A DNA stretch of 47,516 bases from Bacteroidota bacterium. Lineage in GTDB: Bacteria > Bacteroidota > Ignavibacteria > Tepidaquicellales > Tepidaquicellaceae. This document shows positions 17,535 through 26,613 of this stretch, in pieces. The notes under the pieces were generated by a model. That model was not told where the DNA came from, ran no database searches, and saw only the letters and a list, made by a program, of their open reading frames with translations. Position numbers and translations under genes: made by a program. The DNA lies in NCBI GenBank assembly GCA_018266895.1, contig JAFDZQ010000009.1, forward strand, positions 1 through 47,516, written 5' to 3'. How positions within the stretch are numbered: the first letter of the stretch is position 1; each line of letters opens with the position of its first letter.

Positions 17535-18245
17535 TTGGCACTAAAGTATAAAAGAATATTACTGAAACTCAGCGGAGAATCTCTCATGGGAAACCGGAGT
17601 TTCGGAATTGATTCTGACGTACTGGAGAAATTTTCGGAAGAAGTCCTTAAGATAATAAAGCTTAAAGCGGAAATCGGTATTGTTATAGGAGGCGGAAACA
17701 TTTACAGAGGGCTGTCAGCCAGCAAACAGGGAATAGACAGAGTTACCGGTGATCAGATGGGAATGCTTGCAACAGTGATAAACTCTCTTGCTCTTCAGAA
17801 TGCGCTTGAAAAAAGAGGAATTTATACTCGTGTGCAGTCCGCAATAAAAATGGACGAGATCTCCGAACCGTTTATTCTGAGAAAAGCACTCAGACATCTT
17901 GAAAAGAAGAGGGTTGTCATATTTTCTTCCGGAACAGGAAGTCCGTATTTTACAACTGATACGGCAGCAGCTTTAAGGGCAATAGAAATAAAAGCAGATG
18001 TGATAATAAAAGGAACAAGAGTTGACGGCGTTTATGATTGTGATCCCGAAAAAAACAAGAAAGCAAAGATGTTTAAAAATCTTTCTTATCAGAAAGTTCT
18101 GGAAAAGGATCTCAGAGTAATGGATCTGACAGCAATAACGCTTTGTCAGGAAAACAAACTTCCGATCAAAGTGTTTAATATGAATGTCAAAGACAATCTG
18201 AGAAAATTAGTTTCAGGTGAAAACATCGGAACTCTGATAAACTGA
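17535..18245 (+). CDS. pyrH: Uridylate kinase (UMP kinase)
   Basis: A 236-residue bacterial UMP kinase of the amino-acid-kinase fold that phosphorylates UMP to [18 protein letters not shown] opens the protein, [13 protein letters not shown] is the nucleotide-binding loop near residues 48-60, and [24 protein letters not shown] lies near 134-157. The start is TTG at 17535, directly before the LALKYKR motif and without a Shine-Dalgarno. It sits 23 bases after tsf. Confidence 0.96.
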   Translation: MALKYKRILLKLSGESLMGNRSFGIDSDVLEKFSEEVLKIIKLKAEIGIVIGGGNIYRGLSASKQGIDRVTGDQMGMLATVINSLALQNALEKRGIYTRVQSAIKMDEISEPFILRKALRHLEKKRVVIFSSGTGSPYFTTDTAAALRAIEIKADVIIKGTRVDGVYDCDPEKNKKAKMFKNLSYQKVLEKDLRVMDLTAITLCQENKLPIKVFNMNVKDNLRKLVSGENIGTLIN

Positions 18246-18279
18246 AAAATTTAATTTTTAAAATTTCTAAATTATTATT

Positions 18280-18837
18280 ATGATCAAAGATATTTTAAAA
18301 GGTACAACTGAAAAGATGCAGAAGGCAAATGATCACGTAAGAAGCGAATTTATCAAGATACGAACCGGTAAAGCGACTACAAATTTACTTGACGGGATAA
18401 AAGTTGACTATTTCGGTACACCTACTCCGTTAATACAGCTTGGAAACATCAGCACACCGGATTATCATACTCTTACAATACAAGTCTGGGATAAATCGGC
18501 TGTACCTCTTATTGAAAAAGCAATTATCGGAGCTAATCTCGGGCTGAATCCTAACAATGACGGCACGCTGATAAGGATCCCTATTCCTGCTCTGAATGAA
18601 GAAAGAAGAAAAGAGATAGTTAAACTTGTCAAAAAGTTTGCCGAAGACGGAAAAGTGGCTGTCAGAAATATAAGAAGAGATTCAATTGATCATCTGAAGA
18701 AAACCGAAAAGGAAGAGCATATTTCCGAAGATGACAGAAAACACGGTGAACAGGAAGTGCAGAAACTTACCGACAAATTCATAAAGGAAATTGATGAAAT
18801 GACCGTTGCCAAGGAAAAAGAAATAATGGAAGTATAA
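18280..18837 (+). CDS. frr: Ribosome recycling factor
   Basis: A 185-residue protein that splits post-termination ribosomes with EF-G. RTGKATTNLLDGIKVDYFGTPTPL near residues 28-51 and IPALNEERRKEIVKLVKKFAEDGKVAVRNIRRD near 106-138 are diagnostic. Length is exactly typical. It begins 34 bases after pyrH in the conserved order. Confidence 0.98.
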   Translation: MIKDILKGTTEKMQKANDHVRSEFIKIRTGKATTNLLDGIKVDYFGTPTPLIQLGNISTPDYHTLTIQVWDKSAVPLIEKAIIGANLGLNPNNDGTLIRIPIPALNEERRKEIVKLVKKFAEDGKVAVRNIRRDSIDHLKKTEKEEHISEDDRKHGEQEVQKLTDKFIKEIDEMTVAKEKEIMEV

Positions 18838-18850
18838 TTAATTAACGGCT

Positions 18851-20140
18851 ATGCGGACTTTATGGTTTGTGATTTATAATTTAATAGGAGTTCCGTCGCT
18901 ATGGTTGTTTTTTAATTTGTATGCTTTGTTTAATTCAAAAGTAAAAGAAGGTTTAAAAGACAGAAGGGATTTATTCAGTGAACTGGGTAAATCCCTTTCT
19001 GAATTTAAGGACACAGACAGAAAAAACATACTTATTCATTCTTCTTCCCTCGGAGAGTATCAGCAGACAATTCCGCTCATTGATGAATTATTAAAAAAAA
19101 AATACAACATAGCAGTTTCATTCTTTTCTCCTTCAGGATATAAGAATTCAAAAATTAAAAATTCCCGTGTAATAAAGACATATATTCCTCTTGACTCCAC
19201 TGCCAACGTCACGAAATTTCTTGACATGATAAATCCTGAAATAATAATTTTCATGAGATATGATCTCTGGTTTAATCTTCTTTTTGAAGCTAAGAGGAGA
19301 AAGATCAGGACCGTCCTCGCAAACACAAGGTATGATGAGTATGACAGGACGTGGAGTATTCCTGTTGTCAGTTCTTTCAGGAAAACTTTATACAGAATGA
19401 TCGACATAATATTTGTCATTGACGAACAGGATGAAATAAATTACCGCAGAAAACTCGGAAAAGAAAATACGGAAGTAATCAGAACCGGTGATTCTAAATT
19501 TGAAAGAGTATATCAGTCCGTGAAAACAGATTTTACGGAAGAATTCTTTCCCCGGGAAATCATAAAGGATAAAAAAATATTTGTTATCGGCAGTTCGTGG
19601 AAAGATGATGAAGAAGTAATATTGCCTGCCGTGGATAAAGCGCTGCTTTACAACAAAGATCTGCTGACTTTGCTGGTGCCTCATGAGCCGAAGGAAACAA
19701 AAATATTGTCAATTGAAAAAACATTAAGATCAGATTACAGAAACATAAGATCGATCAGATATTCGGATATTGGAAATTTCAAAAATGAAAATCTGATCAT
19801 CATAGACAGAATAGGACTTCTGTCAAAGCTTTATTCCGTTGCTTACCTGAGTTATGTCGGCGGCGGATTTAAAACGGGACTTCATAATATTTTAGAACCC
19901 GCTATATTCAAAATGCCGATACTTTTTTCGAATAATGTGAAGAATTCAGATGAAGATGAAATCCTGCTGAAATACGGCTGCGGCATAATCGTCAAAGATA
20001 CGCGGCAGTTTTACAGATTCCTCAGAACATTTCTTGACGATAAAAAACTCAGGGACGAAACTGCCGTGAAATGCAGTCTGGTGTTCAAGGATTCGGTCGG
20101 GATAGCTGAAAAAATCGTAAACAGAATAACGGCGGCATAA
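18851..20140 (+). CDS. waaA: 3-deoxy-D-manno-octulosonic acid (Kdo) transferase
   Basis: A 429-residue GT30 enzyme that adds Kdo to lipid A at the inner membrane. An N-terminal hydrophobic anchor (TLWFVIYNLIGVPSLWLFFNLY) precedes the LIHSSSLGEYQQTIPLI motif, in which Glu69 corresponds to the catalytic base. Later come PEIIIFMRYDLWFNL, VIGSSWKDDEEVILPAV, LLVPHEPKE and YVGGGFKTGLHNILEPA, all expected for WaaA. It starts 13 bases after frr, so it is probably in the same operon. Its presence shows a Kdo-containing LPS. Confidence 0.94.
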   Translation: MRTLWFVIYNLIGVPSLWLFFNLYALFNSKVKEGLKDRRDLFSELGKSLSEFKDTDRKNILIHSSSLGEYQQTIPLIDELLKKKYNIAVSFFSPSGYKNSKIKNSRVIKTYIPLDSTANVTKFLDMINPEIIIFMRYDLWFNLLFEAKRRKIRTVLANTRYDEYDRTWSIPVVSSFRKTLYRMIDIIFVIDEQDEINYRRKLGKENTEVIRTGDSKFERVYQSVKTDFTEEFFPREIIKDKKIFVIGSSWKDDEEVILPAVDKALLYNKDLLTLLVPHEPKETKILSIEKTLRSDYRNIRSIRYSDIGNFKNENLIIIDRIGLLSKLYSVAYLSYVGGGFKTGLHNILEPAIFKMPILFSNNVKNSDEDEILLKYGCGIIVKDTRQFYRFLRTFLDDKKLRDETAVKCSLVFKDSVGIAEKIVNRITAA

Positions 20141-20184
20141 ACGGAAAATTTTTAAATCGAAAATTCAGAATGAAAATTTAAAAT

Positions 20185-20772
20185 ATGTTCAACAGAAAAA
20201 ATTTTATTGAAGAATCACTTAATGAAAGCGCAGATGTCAAGAAACTGATTCTTGATAAGTGCTATGAAGACATTGCAAGGGCAGCGGATGAACTTGTGAA
20301 AGCAGTCAGGAAAGGTAAAAAAATACTTCTTATCGGAAACGGCGGAAGCGCTGCTGATTGTCAGCATATGGCTACGGAGTTTATGATAAGACTTTCTCAT
20401 GACCTTGAACGTCCGGCTATCAGTGCAATCGCACTGACAACAGATACTTCAAACCTGACGGCGGGAGGAAATGATATTGGATTTGAAAATGTGTTTGCTC
20501 GAAATGTAGAAGGACTCGGAAATGAAGGCGATGTGCTGATCTGCATTTCCACAAGCGGTAATTCTCCGAATATCCTGAATGCCGCGGAAAAAGCAAAAGA
20601 AAAGAAAATGATCACCTTAGGTTTTCTCGGAAAAAACAATGGAGGGAAACTGAAGAGCGTGTGCGATCTTTCTGTTGTAATCCCGTCTGAGAATACACAG
20701 AGAATCCAGGAAGGTCATATCACGGTCGGACACATTTTATGCGAGATCACTGAGAGGGAAATTTACGGTTAG
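20185..20772 (+). CDS. gmhA: Phosphoheptose isomerase (sedoheptulose-7-phosphate isomerase)
   Basis: A 195-residue SIS-domain enzyme that makes D-glycero-D-manno-heptose 7-phosphate for LPS inner core. KKILLIGNGGSAADCQHMATEFMIR near residues 47-71, ALTTDTSNLTAGGNDIGFENVFARNVE and ISTSGNSPNILNA near 113-125 are strongly GmhA-like, as is the EGHITVGHILCEITE helix at the end. It follows waaA by 44 bases and converges with the downstream subtilase gene, with only 6 bases between the two stops. Confidence 0.94.
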   Translation: MFNRKNFIEESLNESADVKKLILDKCYEDIARAADELVKAVRKGKKILLIGNGGSAADCQHMATEFMIRLSHDLERPAISAIALTTDTSNLTAGGNDIGFENVFARNVEGLGNEGDVLICISTSGNSPNILNAAEKAKEKKMITLGFLGKNNGGKLKSVCDLSVVIPSENTQRIQEGHITVGHILCEITEREIYG

Positions 20773-20778
20773 CAACAT

Positions 20779-22545
20779 TTAATTCATATCTGTTCCTGCC
20801 GCATTCCTCGGATACAACGAGGACTTACCGTTGTAATCTTCCGCACTGAAGTAACTTTTAAAATTATCCGTATTCCCGTCTGTTCTGAAAGTCACTGAAT
20901 ATTTTCCTGAATTATTTTTATCACCCGAAGACTCTGTCAGATTCATCAAAACAGAATTATAAGTTTCACCGTTATCAAAACTGTAATGGAATTTAACTGA
21001 ATTCGGATCTATCAGATCTTTTGATGCAAGATAAATTGATACTGTAAGTTCATCATCTCCCGTTTTTTCCATCTGAAAATCATTTCCCCACGCCATTCCG
21101 TAATAAAGCACCGCATCGTAGGCATTTATCACTCCCCATCCGAGAACATTATTCGGATTGCCGGACATACTTGCAGTATTTCTAAGAGCGTCTCTGACCT
21201 GCATTGGTGTAAGTTCAGGATGTGCTGACAAAATTAAAGCTGCAACACCTGCAGTAATCGGAGTGGAAAATGAAGTGCCGTTTGAAAATTCATAAGACTT
21301 ATCATCACCTGCGACTTCCTTAACTACTGCAACATACACATACACTCCCGGAGCTGATACATCGGGTTTTGTCCTGCCGTCTTTTGTCGGACCGTTTGAA
21401 GTAAAACCCGCAGGATCTCCGGAATAAGTTACGGCTCCGACTGAAATTACGGAATCACCATCAGCAGCTGATCCGATGGAAGGAATTGCCGTCTGATTAT
21501 AATTTCCCATTGCCTGACAGACAACTATTCCCAGATAAGCGCTGCGGTCTGCGGCAATTGTCGTAATAGCCGTATTACCGTCATAATTATCATAGCTGTA
21601 TGAATTGTTTTCATAAGGTTCATCATAAACTTTATATATCAGCGAACTTGTAATTATGTCCGTGCCAAGAGCTTCAGCCCACTCTGCCGCTTCAAGCCAG
21701 AAATCCTCTTCCATCGGAGTTTCAGTAGGAATGTATTCTGTCTTGGCAAGAAGTATTTCCGAATCAAAAGCCGGTCCGATCAGTTTGCCTTCACTGAATC
21801 CGCTCATTGTCGAAAGAGTTGCGGTACCATGCTGACCCTGATTCTTTGCATCTTCATACTTTTGCTTTTTCTCGTAAAAAGTATTCGGATCTTTGTTTAT
21901 AAAATCATATTCATTAATGACCTTCAGATTTTTTAAAGCTTCATGATTTTTCCAGTCAAATCCGTCGTCAAAACTTGCAATCATTACGCCTTTTCCAGTT
22001 ATATTCATATTATGCAGTTTAGGTACATTTACCATTTCCATCTGTTTGTATGAATTTCCGTAATTATACAAATTTACCGTATCATTCTTTGAAAATCCTG
22101 TCTCCGGCAAATAAACCGTATTGACATCTGAATTCTGTTTGTAAATTTTATTGACGGCTTTTATCTGTGAAACAAATTCAAGAGCTGAAATTTTAGCAAG
22201 CTGGCTCTTTTTAAGATATGCGCTTACTCCGTTAAGCCATCTTGATTTTGCTATAATGTCAATTCCGGTTTTATTTAATTCATTTATGTAATCACTGTCA
22301 AGAGGAAGATCGGCGAAGTCTATAAGATTGTCCTCTGTAAGGACTTTTAGTCTTCTCTTTACAGATCTGTCGGTAAGAAGTTCTTTTCCCTTTTCATAAG
22401 CACCACTGCCTTTAATGATCTGCATTTCAGGTTTGAATTCACCTTTGTCTCTGAAGAATATCCAGTATTTGGTGTCTGCAGCATCCTGTGCAAAAACAGC
22501 AGCATTGAAAATAAATAAGACAGTTATTAAGAATATTTTTTTCAA
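20779..22545 (-). CDS. Secreted subtilisin-like (S8) serine protease without a sorting domain
   Basis: A 588-residue subtilase. A signal peptide occupies about residues 1-19 (FLITVLFIFNAAVFAQ). A propeptide-like region (WIFFRDKGEF to about residue 135) follows. The catalytic set is Asp193 in SFDDGFD, His239 in GQHGTATLS, Asn348 in AMGNYN and Ser425 in NGTSFSTP. A beta-sandwich domain (EKTGDDELTVSIYLASKDLIDP onward) follows, and the protein stops at AAGTDMN. The NYPNPFNP-type domain found on its paralogue at 28926-30716 is missing. It may be periplasmic, or it may have lost its C-terminus; its stop lies next to convergent gmhA. Confidence 0.9.
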   Translation of the reverse strand: MKKIFLITVLFIFNAAVFAQDAADTKYWIFFRDKGEFKPEMQIIKGSGAYEKGKELLTDRSVKRRLKVLTEDNLIDFADLPLDSDYINELNKTGIDIIAKSRWLNGVSAYLKKSQLAKISALEFVSQIKAVNKIYKQNSDVNTVYLPETGFSKNDTVNLYNYGNSYKQMEMVNVPKLHNMNITGKGVMIASFDDGFDWKNHEALKNLKVINEYDFINKDPNTFYEKKQKYEDAKNQGQHGTATLSTMSGFSEGKLIGPAFDSEILLAKTEYIPTETPMEEDFWLEAAEWAEALGTDIITSSLIYKVYDEPYENNSYSYDNYDGNTAITTIAADRSAYLGIVVCQAMGNYNQTAIPSIGSAADGDSVISVGAVTYSGDPAGFTSNGPTKDGRTKPDVSAPGVYVYVAVVKEVAGDDKSYEFSNGTSFSTPITAGVAALILSAHPELTPMQVRDALRNTASMSGNPNNVLGWGVINAYDAVLYYGMAWGNDFQMEKTGDDELTVSIYLASKDLIDPNSVKFHYSFDNGETYNSVLMNLTESSGDKNNSGKYSVTFRTDGNTDNFKSYFSAEDYNGKSSLYPRNAAGTDMN

Positions 22546-22602
22546 ATCTGATTTTTTGGTTTAAAAATTTTTTTATTTAGCATTATTCATCAGAGATTTT
22601 CT

Positions 22603-22694
22603 AAACATAAAGGCATAAAGAGTTATTGAAAAAACGAATTTTCAAAAAACATTCTTTGCGGCCATAGTGAAAATAATCTGTATTCTTTATGTTT
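22603..22694. repeat. Degenerate inverted repeat upstream of the S8 gene
   Basis: AAACATAAAG at 22603-22612 is the exact reverse complement of CTTTATGTTT at 22685-22694. Inside, TTGAAAA (22626-22632) pairs with TTTTCAA (22639-22645). The text between includes AAGGCATAAAGAG and TTCTTTGCGGCCATAGTG, which resemble the CACAAAG/CTTTGTG-type intergenic repeats seen elsewhere in the window. It lies within the promoter-proximal region of the minus-strand subtilase. Confidence 0.45.
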
Positions 22695-22737
22695 AAAATA
22701 CTGTTTTAAATTTCGTCTGAATAAATATGTTTTATAT

Positions 22738-22771
22738 AAAAAAAGGGAATAAAATTATTTTTATCCCCTTT
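22738..22771 (-). terminator. Intrinsic terminator of the E2 gene
   Basis: Read on the minus strand, AAAGGGGATAAAA (22771-22759) pairs with TTTTATTCCCTTT (22754-22742) around an ATAA loop. That is 13 pairs with one G-U wobble, followed by a continuous T run to 22738. It starts about 20 bases after the E2 stop codon. Confidence 0.8.
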
Positions 22772-22791
22772 AATAAAATTCACATACCGGT

Positions 22792-24162
22792 TCAGCTTTT
22801 ATAATTTTCGAGATAATGAGCGATTCTCATAGTAAACATACCGCCCAGCGCACCGTCAACAAGTCTGTGATCGAAAGACAATGTAATTATCATTGTCTTT
22901 CTCGGTACTACAAAATCTCCTTCTTCGGTTTCAATGACTACAGGTCTTTTTTTAATGGAGCCGAGTCCGAGAATAGCAACCTGCGGCTGATTAATGATCG
23001 GTATACCTATATCATTTCCAAAGACCCCGAAGTTGGTTATTGAAAAAGTACCCCCCTGAATTTCGTTCAGCGTAAGCTTTTTGATCCTTGCTCTTTTTGC
23101 AAGATCATTAAGACTTCTGGCAATTCCGATCAGATTCATGCCGTCTGAATTGTGAATCACCGGAACTATCAGTCCGCCGTTGTCCATTGCTACGGCGATA
23201 CCGAGATTTATGGAATTCCTTGTGATTGCTTTATACGGAACAACCGAATCGTCTATAACTGAATTTACAAGAGGAAAATCCTTTAAAGCTTTGATCACGG
23301 CTTCGCAAATAAAAGGCATATAAGAAAGCTTGAATCCTTCCTTCTGAAGAAATTCCTCACTCATTGCAGATCTGATTTTATCTACATTAGTAAGGTCACA
23401 TTCTGCAATAGCCTGGACATGCGGTGAAACTCTTTTTGAAAAAATCATGTGCTCCGCCATTTTCTGGCGGATATTATCAAACTCCATTACAGACAGACCC
23501 TCTTCATTGTAATCAATTTTCTGCTGAGGCACCTGAATTTTTCTTTCCTGAGTTTCAGGCTTGCTCTCTGTTTTCTGAAAGACCACAGGTTTGGAAATCT
23601 CAGGCTTTGTCTCTGTTTTCGGAGATTCTTTTGCCGGAGTTGTTCTGCTGCTCAGATAGTTAAGTATATCTTTTTTGGAGACCCTTCCTCCGACACCCGT
23701 TCCGGAAATTTTTTCAAGCTCACTGAATCCGATCCCTTCCTTCTGAGCAATATTCAGAACAAGAGGCGAATAGAATTTTCCTTCTCCGTTTCCGGATGAC
23801 ATCGGCTTTTCCTGTTTAACTTCGGATTTAATTTCAGCAGCTTTTTCAGATAAAGGGGGAATAACTTCCTTCGAGGTTGGCTTTACTTCCGCTGCAGGCT
23901 TTTCAGCAGCTGTTTTAGCTGAACCGTTTGTTTCCAGTTTTGCTATTACTTTACCGACTTCCACAACATCACCTTCTTTAAACAAAAGTTCAGTCAGAAT
24001 ACCTGCTTCAGGTGAAGGCACTTCAGTATCAACTTTATCTGTGGATATCTCAAGAATAGTTTCGTCTACTTCGACTTTGTCTCCCGGCTGTTTATGCCAT
24101 TTAAGTATCGTTCCTTCCATTATAGATTCACCCATTTTTGGCATTACAATTTCTACACTCAT
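22792..24162 (-). CDS. Dihydrolipoamide acyltransferase (E2) of a 2-oxoacid dehydrogenase complex
   Basis: A 456-residue E2. A single lipoyl domain has the DKV motif with lipoyl Lys43. A Pro/Lys/Glu-rich linker (about 75-125) follows, then a peripheral-subunit-binding domain near 131-172 (SPLVLNIAQKEGIGFSELEKISGTGVGGRVSK). A second linker leads to the catalytic core from about 220, ending SFDHRLVDG with His432 and Asp436. The core transfers acyl groups from lipoamide to CoA. E1 and E3 genes are not adjacent, so pyruvate, branched-chain and 2-oxoglutarate substrates cannot be separated. An intrinsic terminator follows the gene. Confidence 0.92.
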   Translation of the reverse strand: MSVEIVMPKMGESIMEGTILKWHKQPGDKVEVDETILEISTDKVDTEVPSPEAGILTELLFKEGDVVEVGKVIAKLETNGSAKTAAEKPAAEVKPTSKEVIPPLSEKAAEIKSEVKQEKPMSSGNGEGKFYSPLVLNIAQKEGIGFSELEKISGTGVGGRVSKKDILNYLSSRTTPAKESPKTETKPEISKPVVFQKTESKPETQERKIQVPQQKIDYNEEGLSVMEFDNIRQKMAEHMIFSKRVSPHVQAIAECDLTNVDKIRSAMSEEFLQKEGFKLSYMPFICEAVIKALKDFPLVNSVIDDSVVPYKAITRNSINLGIAVAMDNGGLIVPVIHNSDGMNLIGIARSLNDLAKRARIKKLTLNEIQGGTFSITNFGVFGNDIGIPIINQPQVAILGLGSIKKRPVVIETEEGDFVVPRKTMIITLSFDHRLVDGALGGMFTMRIAHYLENYKS

Positions 24163-24245
24163 CTTTTATGGTTATTAATTTTCTTTTATTAAAAATTTAT
24201 TACGGTTAAAATAAGAATATGATAATTTGCTTTCAATTCAATAGT

Positions 24246-25187
24246 TCATAATGCTTTGTCAACATCAAAAAGCGAACTAATGGATTTGTTTTTATTTGTT
24301 CTCCAGATCGACTCGGCAAAAATATCGGAAATAGTAACAGTTTCAATTTTGGGCGAAGAATGAGTCAGAGGAAGAGTATCGGAGACAAATAATTTTTTCA
24401 ATGCGGATTTGTTTATCATTTCAAGCGACTCTCCGGAAAAAACCGCATGAGTGCAGGCGCCGTAAATATCCTTGGCTCCCTGTTCTTTCAAAGCATTAAC
24501 AGCATTTACAAAAGTTCCTCCTGTATCTATAAGATCATCAATTATCAGGACATTTTTTCCTTTGACATCACCAATGATATTCATCACTTCGGCCACATTG
24601 GCTTTAGGTCTTCTTTTATCAATCAGAATAAGATCAGCATGTAACCTCTTTGCATAAGCTCTTGCCATTTTAATCCCGCCTACATCCGGAGATGCCACTG
24701 CAAGATTCGGTATTTTAATTTTTCTGAATTTCTGCATAAAAACTGCCGAGCCGTAAAGATGGTCAACGGGTATATCGAAAAATCCCTGAAGCTGTGAAGC
24801 ATGGAGATCCATTGTAATTACCCTGTCTGCGCCGGCTTCGGTGATCAGGTTTGCAACTAACTTAGCCGTAATTGAAACTCTCGGCTGATCTTTCCTGTCC
24901 TGCCGTGCGTAACCGAAATAGGGAATGACGGCATTCACTCTTCTGGCAGAAGCCCGTCTTGCAGCATCAATCATGATAAGAAGTTCCATCAGATTATCAG
25001 CAGGCGGAATAGTTGACTGAACAATGAACACATCACTTCCGCGTATATTTTCGTTATACTTTACCCAGATCTCTCCGTCGGAAAAATTGCGTAAACTGCA
25101 TTTGCCGAGCTGTATATTTAGCTTACCGGAAATTTTCTTTCCAAGATAACTTGAGAACCTTCCTGCAAATATTTTCAGGTCTGACAT
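24246..25187 (-). CDS. prs: Ribose-phosphate pyrophosphokinase
   Basis: A 313-residue PRPP synthase of standard class I length. Recognisable motifs include FSDGEIWVKYNENIRG, AVIPYFGYARQDRKDQPRVSITAKL near 94-118, VITMDLHASQLQGFFDIPVDHL near 126-147, and the PRPP-binding loop VLIIDDLIDTGGTF near 217-230. It makes PRPP for nucleotide, His, Trp and NAD synthesis. It lies on the minus strand 83 bases upstream of the E2 gene. The 324-base upstream gap contains a repeat at 25337-25396. Confidence 0.97.
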   Translation of the reverse strand: MSDLKIFAGRFSSYLGKKISGKLNIQLGKCSLRNFSDGEIWVKYNENIRGSDVFIVQSTIPPADNLMELLIMIDAARRASARRVNAVIPYFGYARQDRKDQPRVSITAKLVANLITEAGADRVITMDLHASQLQGFFDIPVDHLYGSAVFMQKFRKIKIPNLAVASPDVGGIKMARAYAKRLHADLILIDKRRPKANVAEVMNIIGDVKGKNVLIIDDLIDTGGTFVNAVNALKEQGAKDIYGACTHAVFSGESLEMINKSALKKLFVSDTLPLTHSSPKIETVTISDIFAESIWRTNKNKSISSLFDVDKAL

Positions 25188-25511
25188 TAAGATATAGTTA
25201 GAAGAGTTTGAGGTATGACAAATTATGAAAATATGTTCTATTAATCAATTTAGATTAAGAAAATTAAGTTAAAATTTCTCATAACCGTCCAAAACAATAA
25301 TACAAGTTTCGATCAGGAATATAGAAATTATTATACCACGAAGTCTCAAAGAATCAAAGAAGCTTTATTTAAAATTTTTTTCTTCGTGTCTTGGTGACTA
25401 AGAAGTAAAAAAGGAAGTTATAATATGCTTAATAAAAAGGAAGGAAAAAGAAATAAAATTTATTCAACTTACACTGTTTATGAAAATATTCCTGCAAAAA
25501 TTAATTCATAT
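25188..25511. other. Intergenic region between prs and the DegT gene
   Basis: No ORF of note. The part nearest prs should hold its promoter on the minus strand; an ATAATTTG sequence there resembles the TAnnTTTG box but is one base short. An imperfect inverted repeat occupies 25337-25396. No terminator hairpin is visible after the DegT gene. Confidence 0.5.
25337..25396. repeat. Imperfect inverted repeat of the CACGAAG type
   Basis: The left arm CACGAAGTCTCAAAGAA (25337-25353) and the reverse complement of the right arm TTCTTCGTGTCTTGGTG (25380-25396) agree at 13 of 17 positions around a loop of about 26 bases. The wording (CACGAAG, CAAAGAA) is that of the common dispersed intergenic repeats of Bacteroidota-related genomes. 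No coding potential. Confidence 0.5.
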
Positions 25512-26612
25512 TTACTTCCTGTCAAAAAATTCTCTGATAGCACTGCATATTTCCCTCACTTCGTTTTCAGTCAGTGAAGGAAAACTCGGAAGATTTATTC
25601 CTGTTGATGCTATTATCTCGGCTCTGTGAAACCGCCTGTATTTTTTTGAAAACATTGGCATAGTGTGAACCGGATAAAAAGCCGGTCTTGTTTCGATTCC
25701 CTTCTCATTCAGATAATTTCTGAGATCATCCCTGTCATCAGGATTTTCTACTGTAATGGTAAACATCCAGTAGCTGTGATACACATCTTTGTTTTCTCTG
25801 TGATAACCCACAGGAACATCTTTAAGATTTTTAATATATCTTTCAGCCAGAAGCCGTTTTTGCTTAAGTCTTTTTTCAACTGTTTCAAACTGAGCGAGAC
25901 CTATTGCAGCGCAGATGTTTGTCATTCTGTAATTGTAGCCGATGACATCATGCCAGTATTCACGGTGCTTGGCAAGTCCATGCATTTTAAAATGCACGGC
26001 CCGGTCAATAAGAGTATCGTCATTCGTGATTACCATGCCGCCTTCTCCCGTCGTAAGGGTTTTGTTTCCGTAAAAACTGTATGTGGATATGTCACCGAAC
26101 ACCCCGGCTTTCTTTCCTTTGTATTCTGAACCAAGAGCTTCAGCGCAGTCTTCAATTAAAAATAAATTATATTCGTCCGTAATTTTTTTAATTTCATCCA
26201 TTTCACAGGGGTGACCGTAAATATGAACAGCCATAATTGCTTTGGTTCTTGATGTGATCTTTTTTCTGATATCGTCCGGATCTGCCTGCCAGGTATCTTC
26301 GAGCGAATCGACAAACACAGGGGTTGCACCCGATGTAACTATTGTACTGACAGATGCGATGTAAGTAAAAGTAGGGACAATGACCTCATCCCCTTCTCCT
26401 ACTCCCAGAGTTAACAGAGCAAGATGAAGCGCTACGGTGCCGTTGCACACCGCAGTAGCATGCTTTACGCCGATGTAATCCGAAATGCAGTTTTCGAATT
26501 TTTTAATGTATTCCCCCTTGGAAGAAATCCAGGAAGAATCCAGACAGTCATTGACATATTTTTTTTCATTGCCGTCAAGCAAAGGTTTGTATATCGGTAT
26601 TTTGTAATTCAT
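25512..26612 (-). CDS. DegT/DnrJ/EryC1/StrS-family sugar aminotransferase
   Basis: A 366-residue PLP enzyme. IPIYKPLLDGNEKKYVNDCLDSSWISSKGEYIKKFE opens the protein in the manner of PseC/ArnB-like aminotransferases. HATAVCNGTVALHLAL, LIEDCAEALGSEYKGKKAGVFGD and SFYGNKTLTTGEGGMV (the Schiff-base Lys in the SxxKxxxxGEGG motif) follow, then GYNYRMTNICAAIGLAQ. It converts a nucleotide-linked keto-sugar to an amino-sugar. It is separated by 1 base from the upstream GT9 gene, so it belongs to a three-gene operon probably making amino-sugar-containing LPS or glycan. Confidence 0.9.
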   Translation of the reverse strand: MNYKIPIYKPLLDGNEKKYVNDCLDSSWISSKGEYIKKFENCISDYIGVKHATAVCNGTVALHLALLTLGVGEGDEVIVPTFTYIASVSTIVTSGATPVFVDSLEDTWQADPDDIRKKITSRTKAIMAVHIYGHPCEMDEIKKITDEYNLFLIEDCAEALGSEYKGKKAGVFGDISTYSFYGNKTLTTGEGGMVITNDDTLIDRAVHFKMHGLAKHREYWHDVIGYNYRMTNICAAIGLAQFETVEKRLKQKRLLAERYIKNLKDVPVGYHRENKDVYHSYWMFTITVENPDDRDDLRNYLNEKGIETRPAFYPVHTMPMFSKKYRRFHRAEIIASTGINLPSFPSLTENEVREICSAIREFFDRK

Positions 26613-26613
26613 T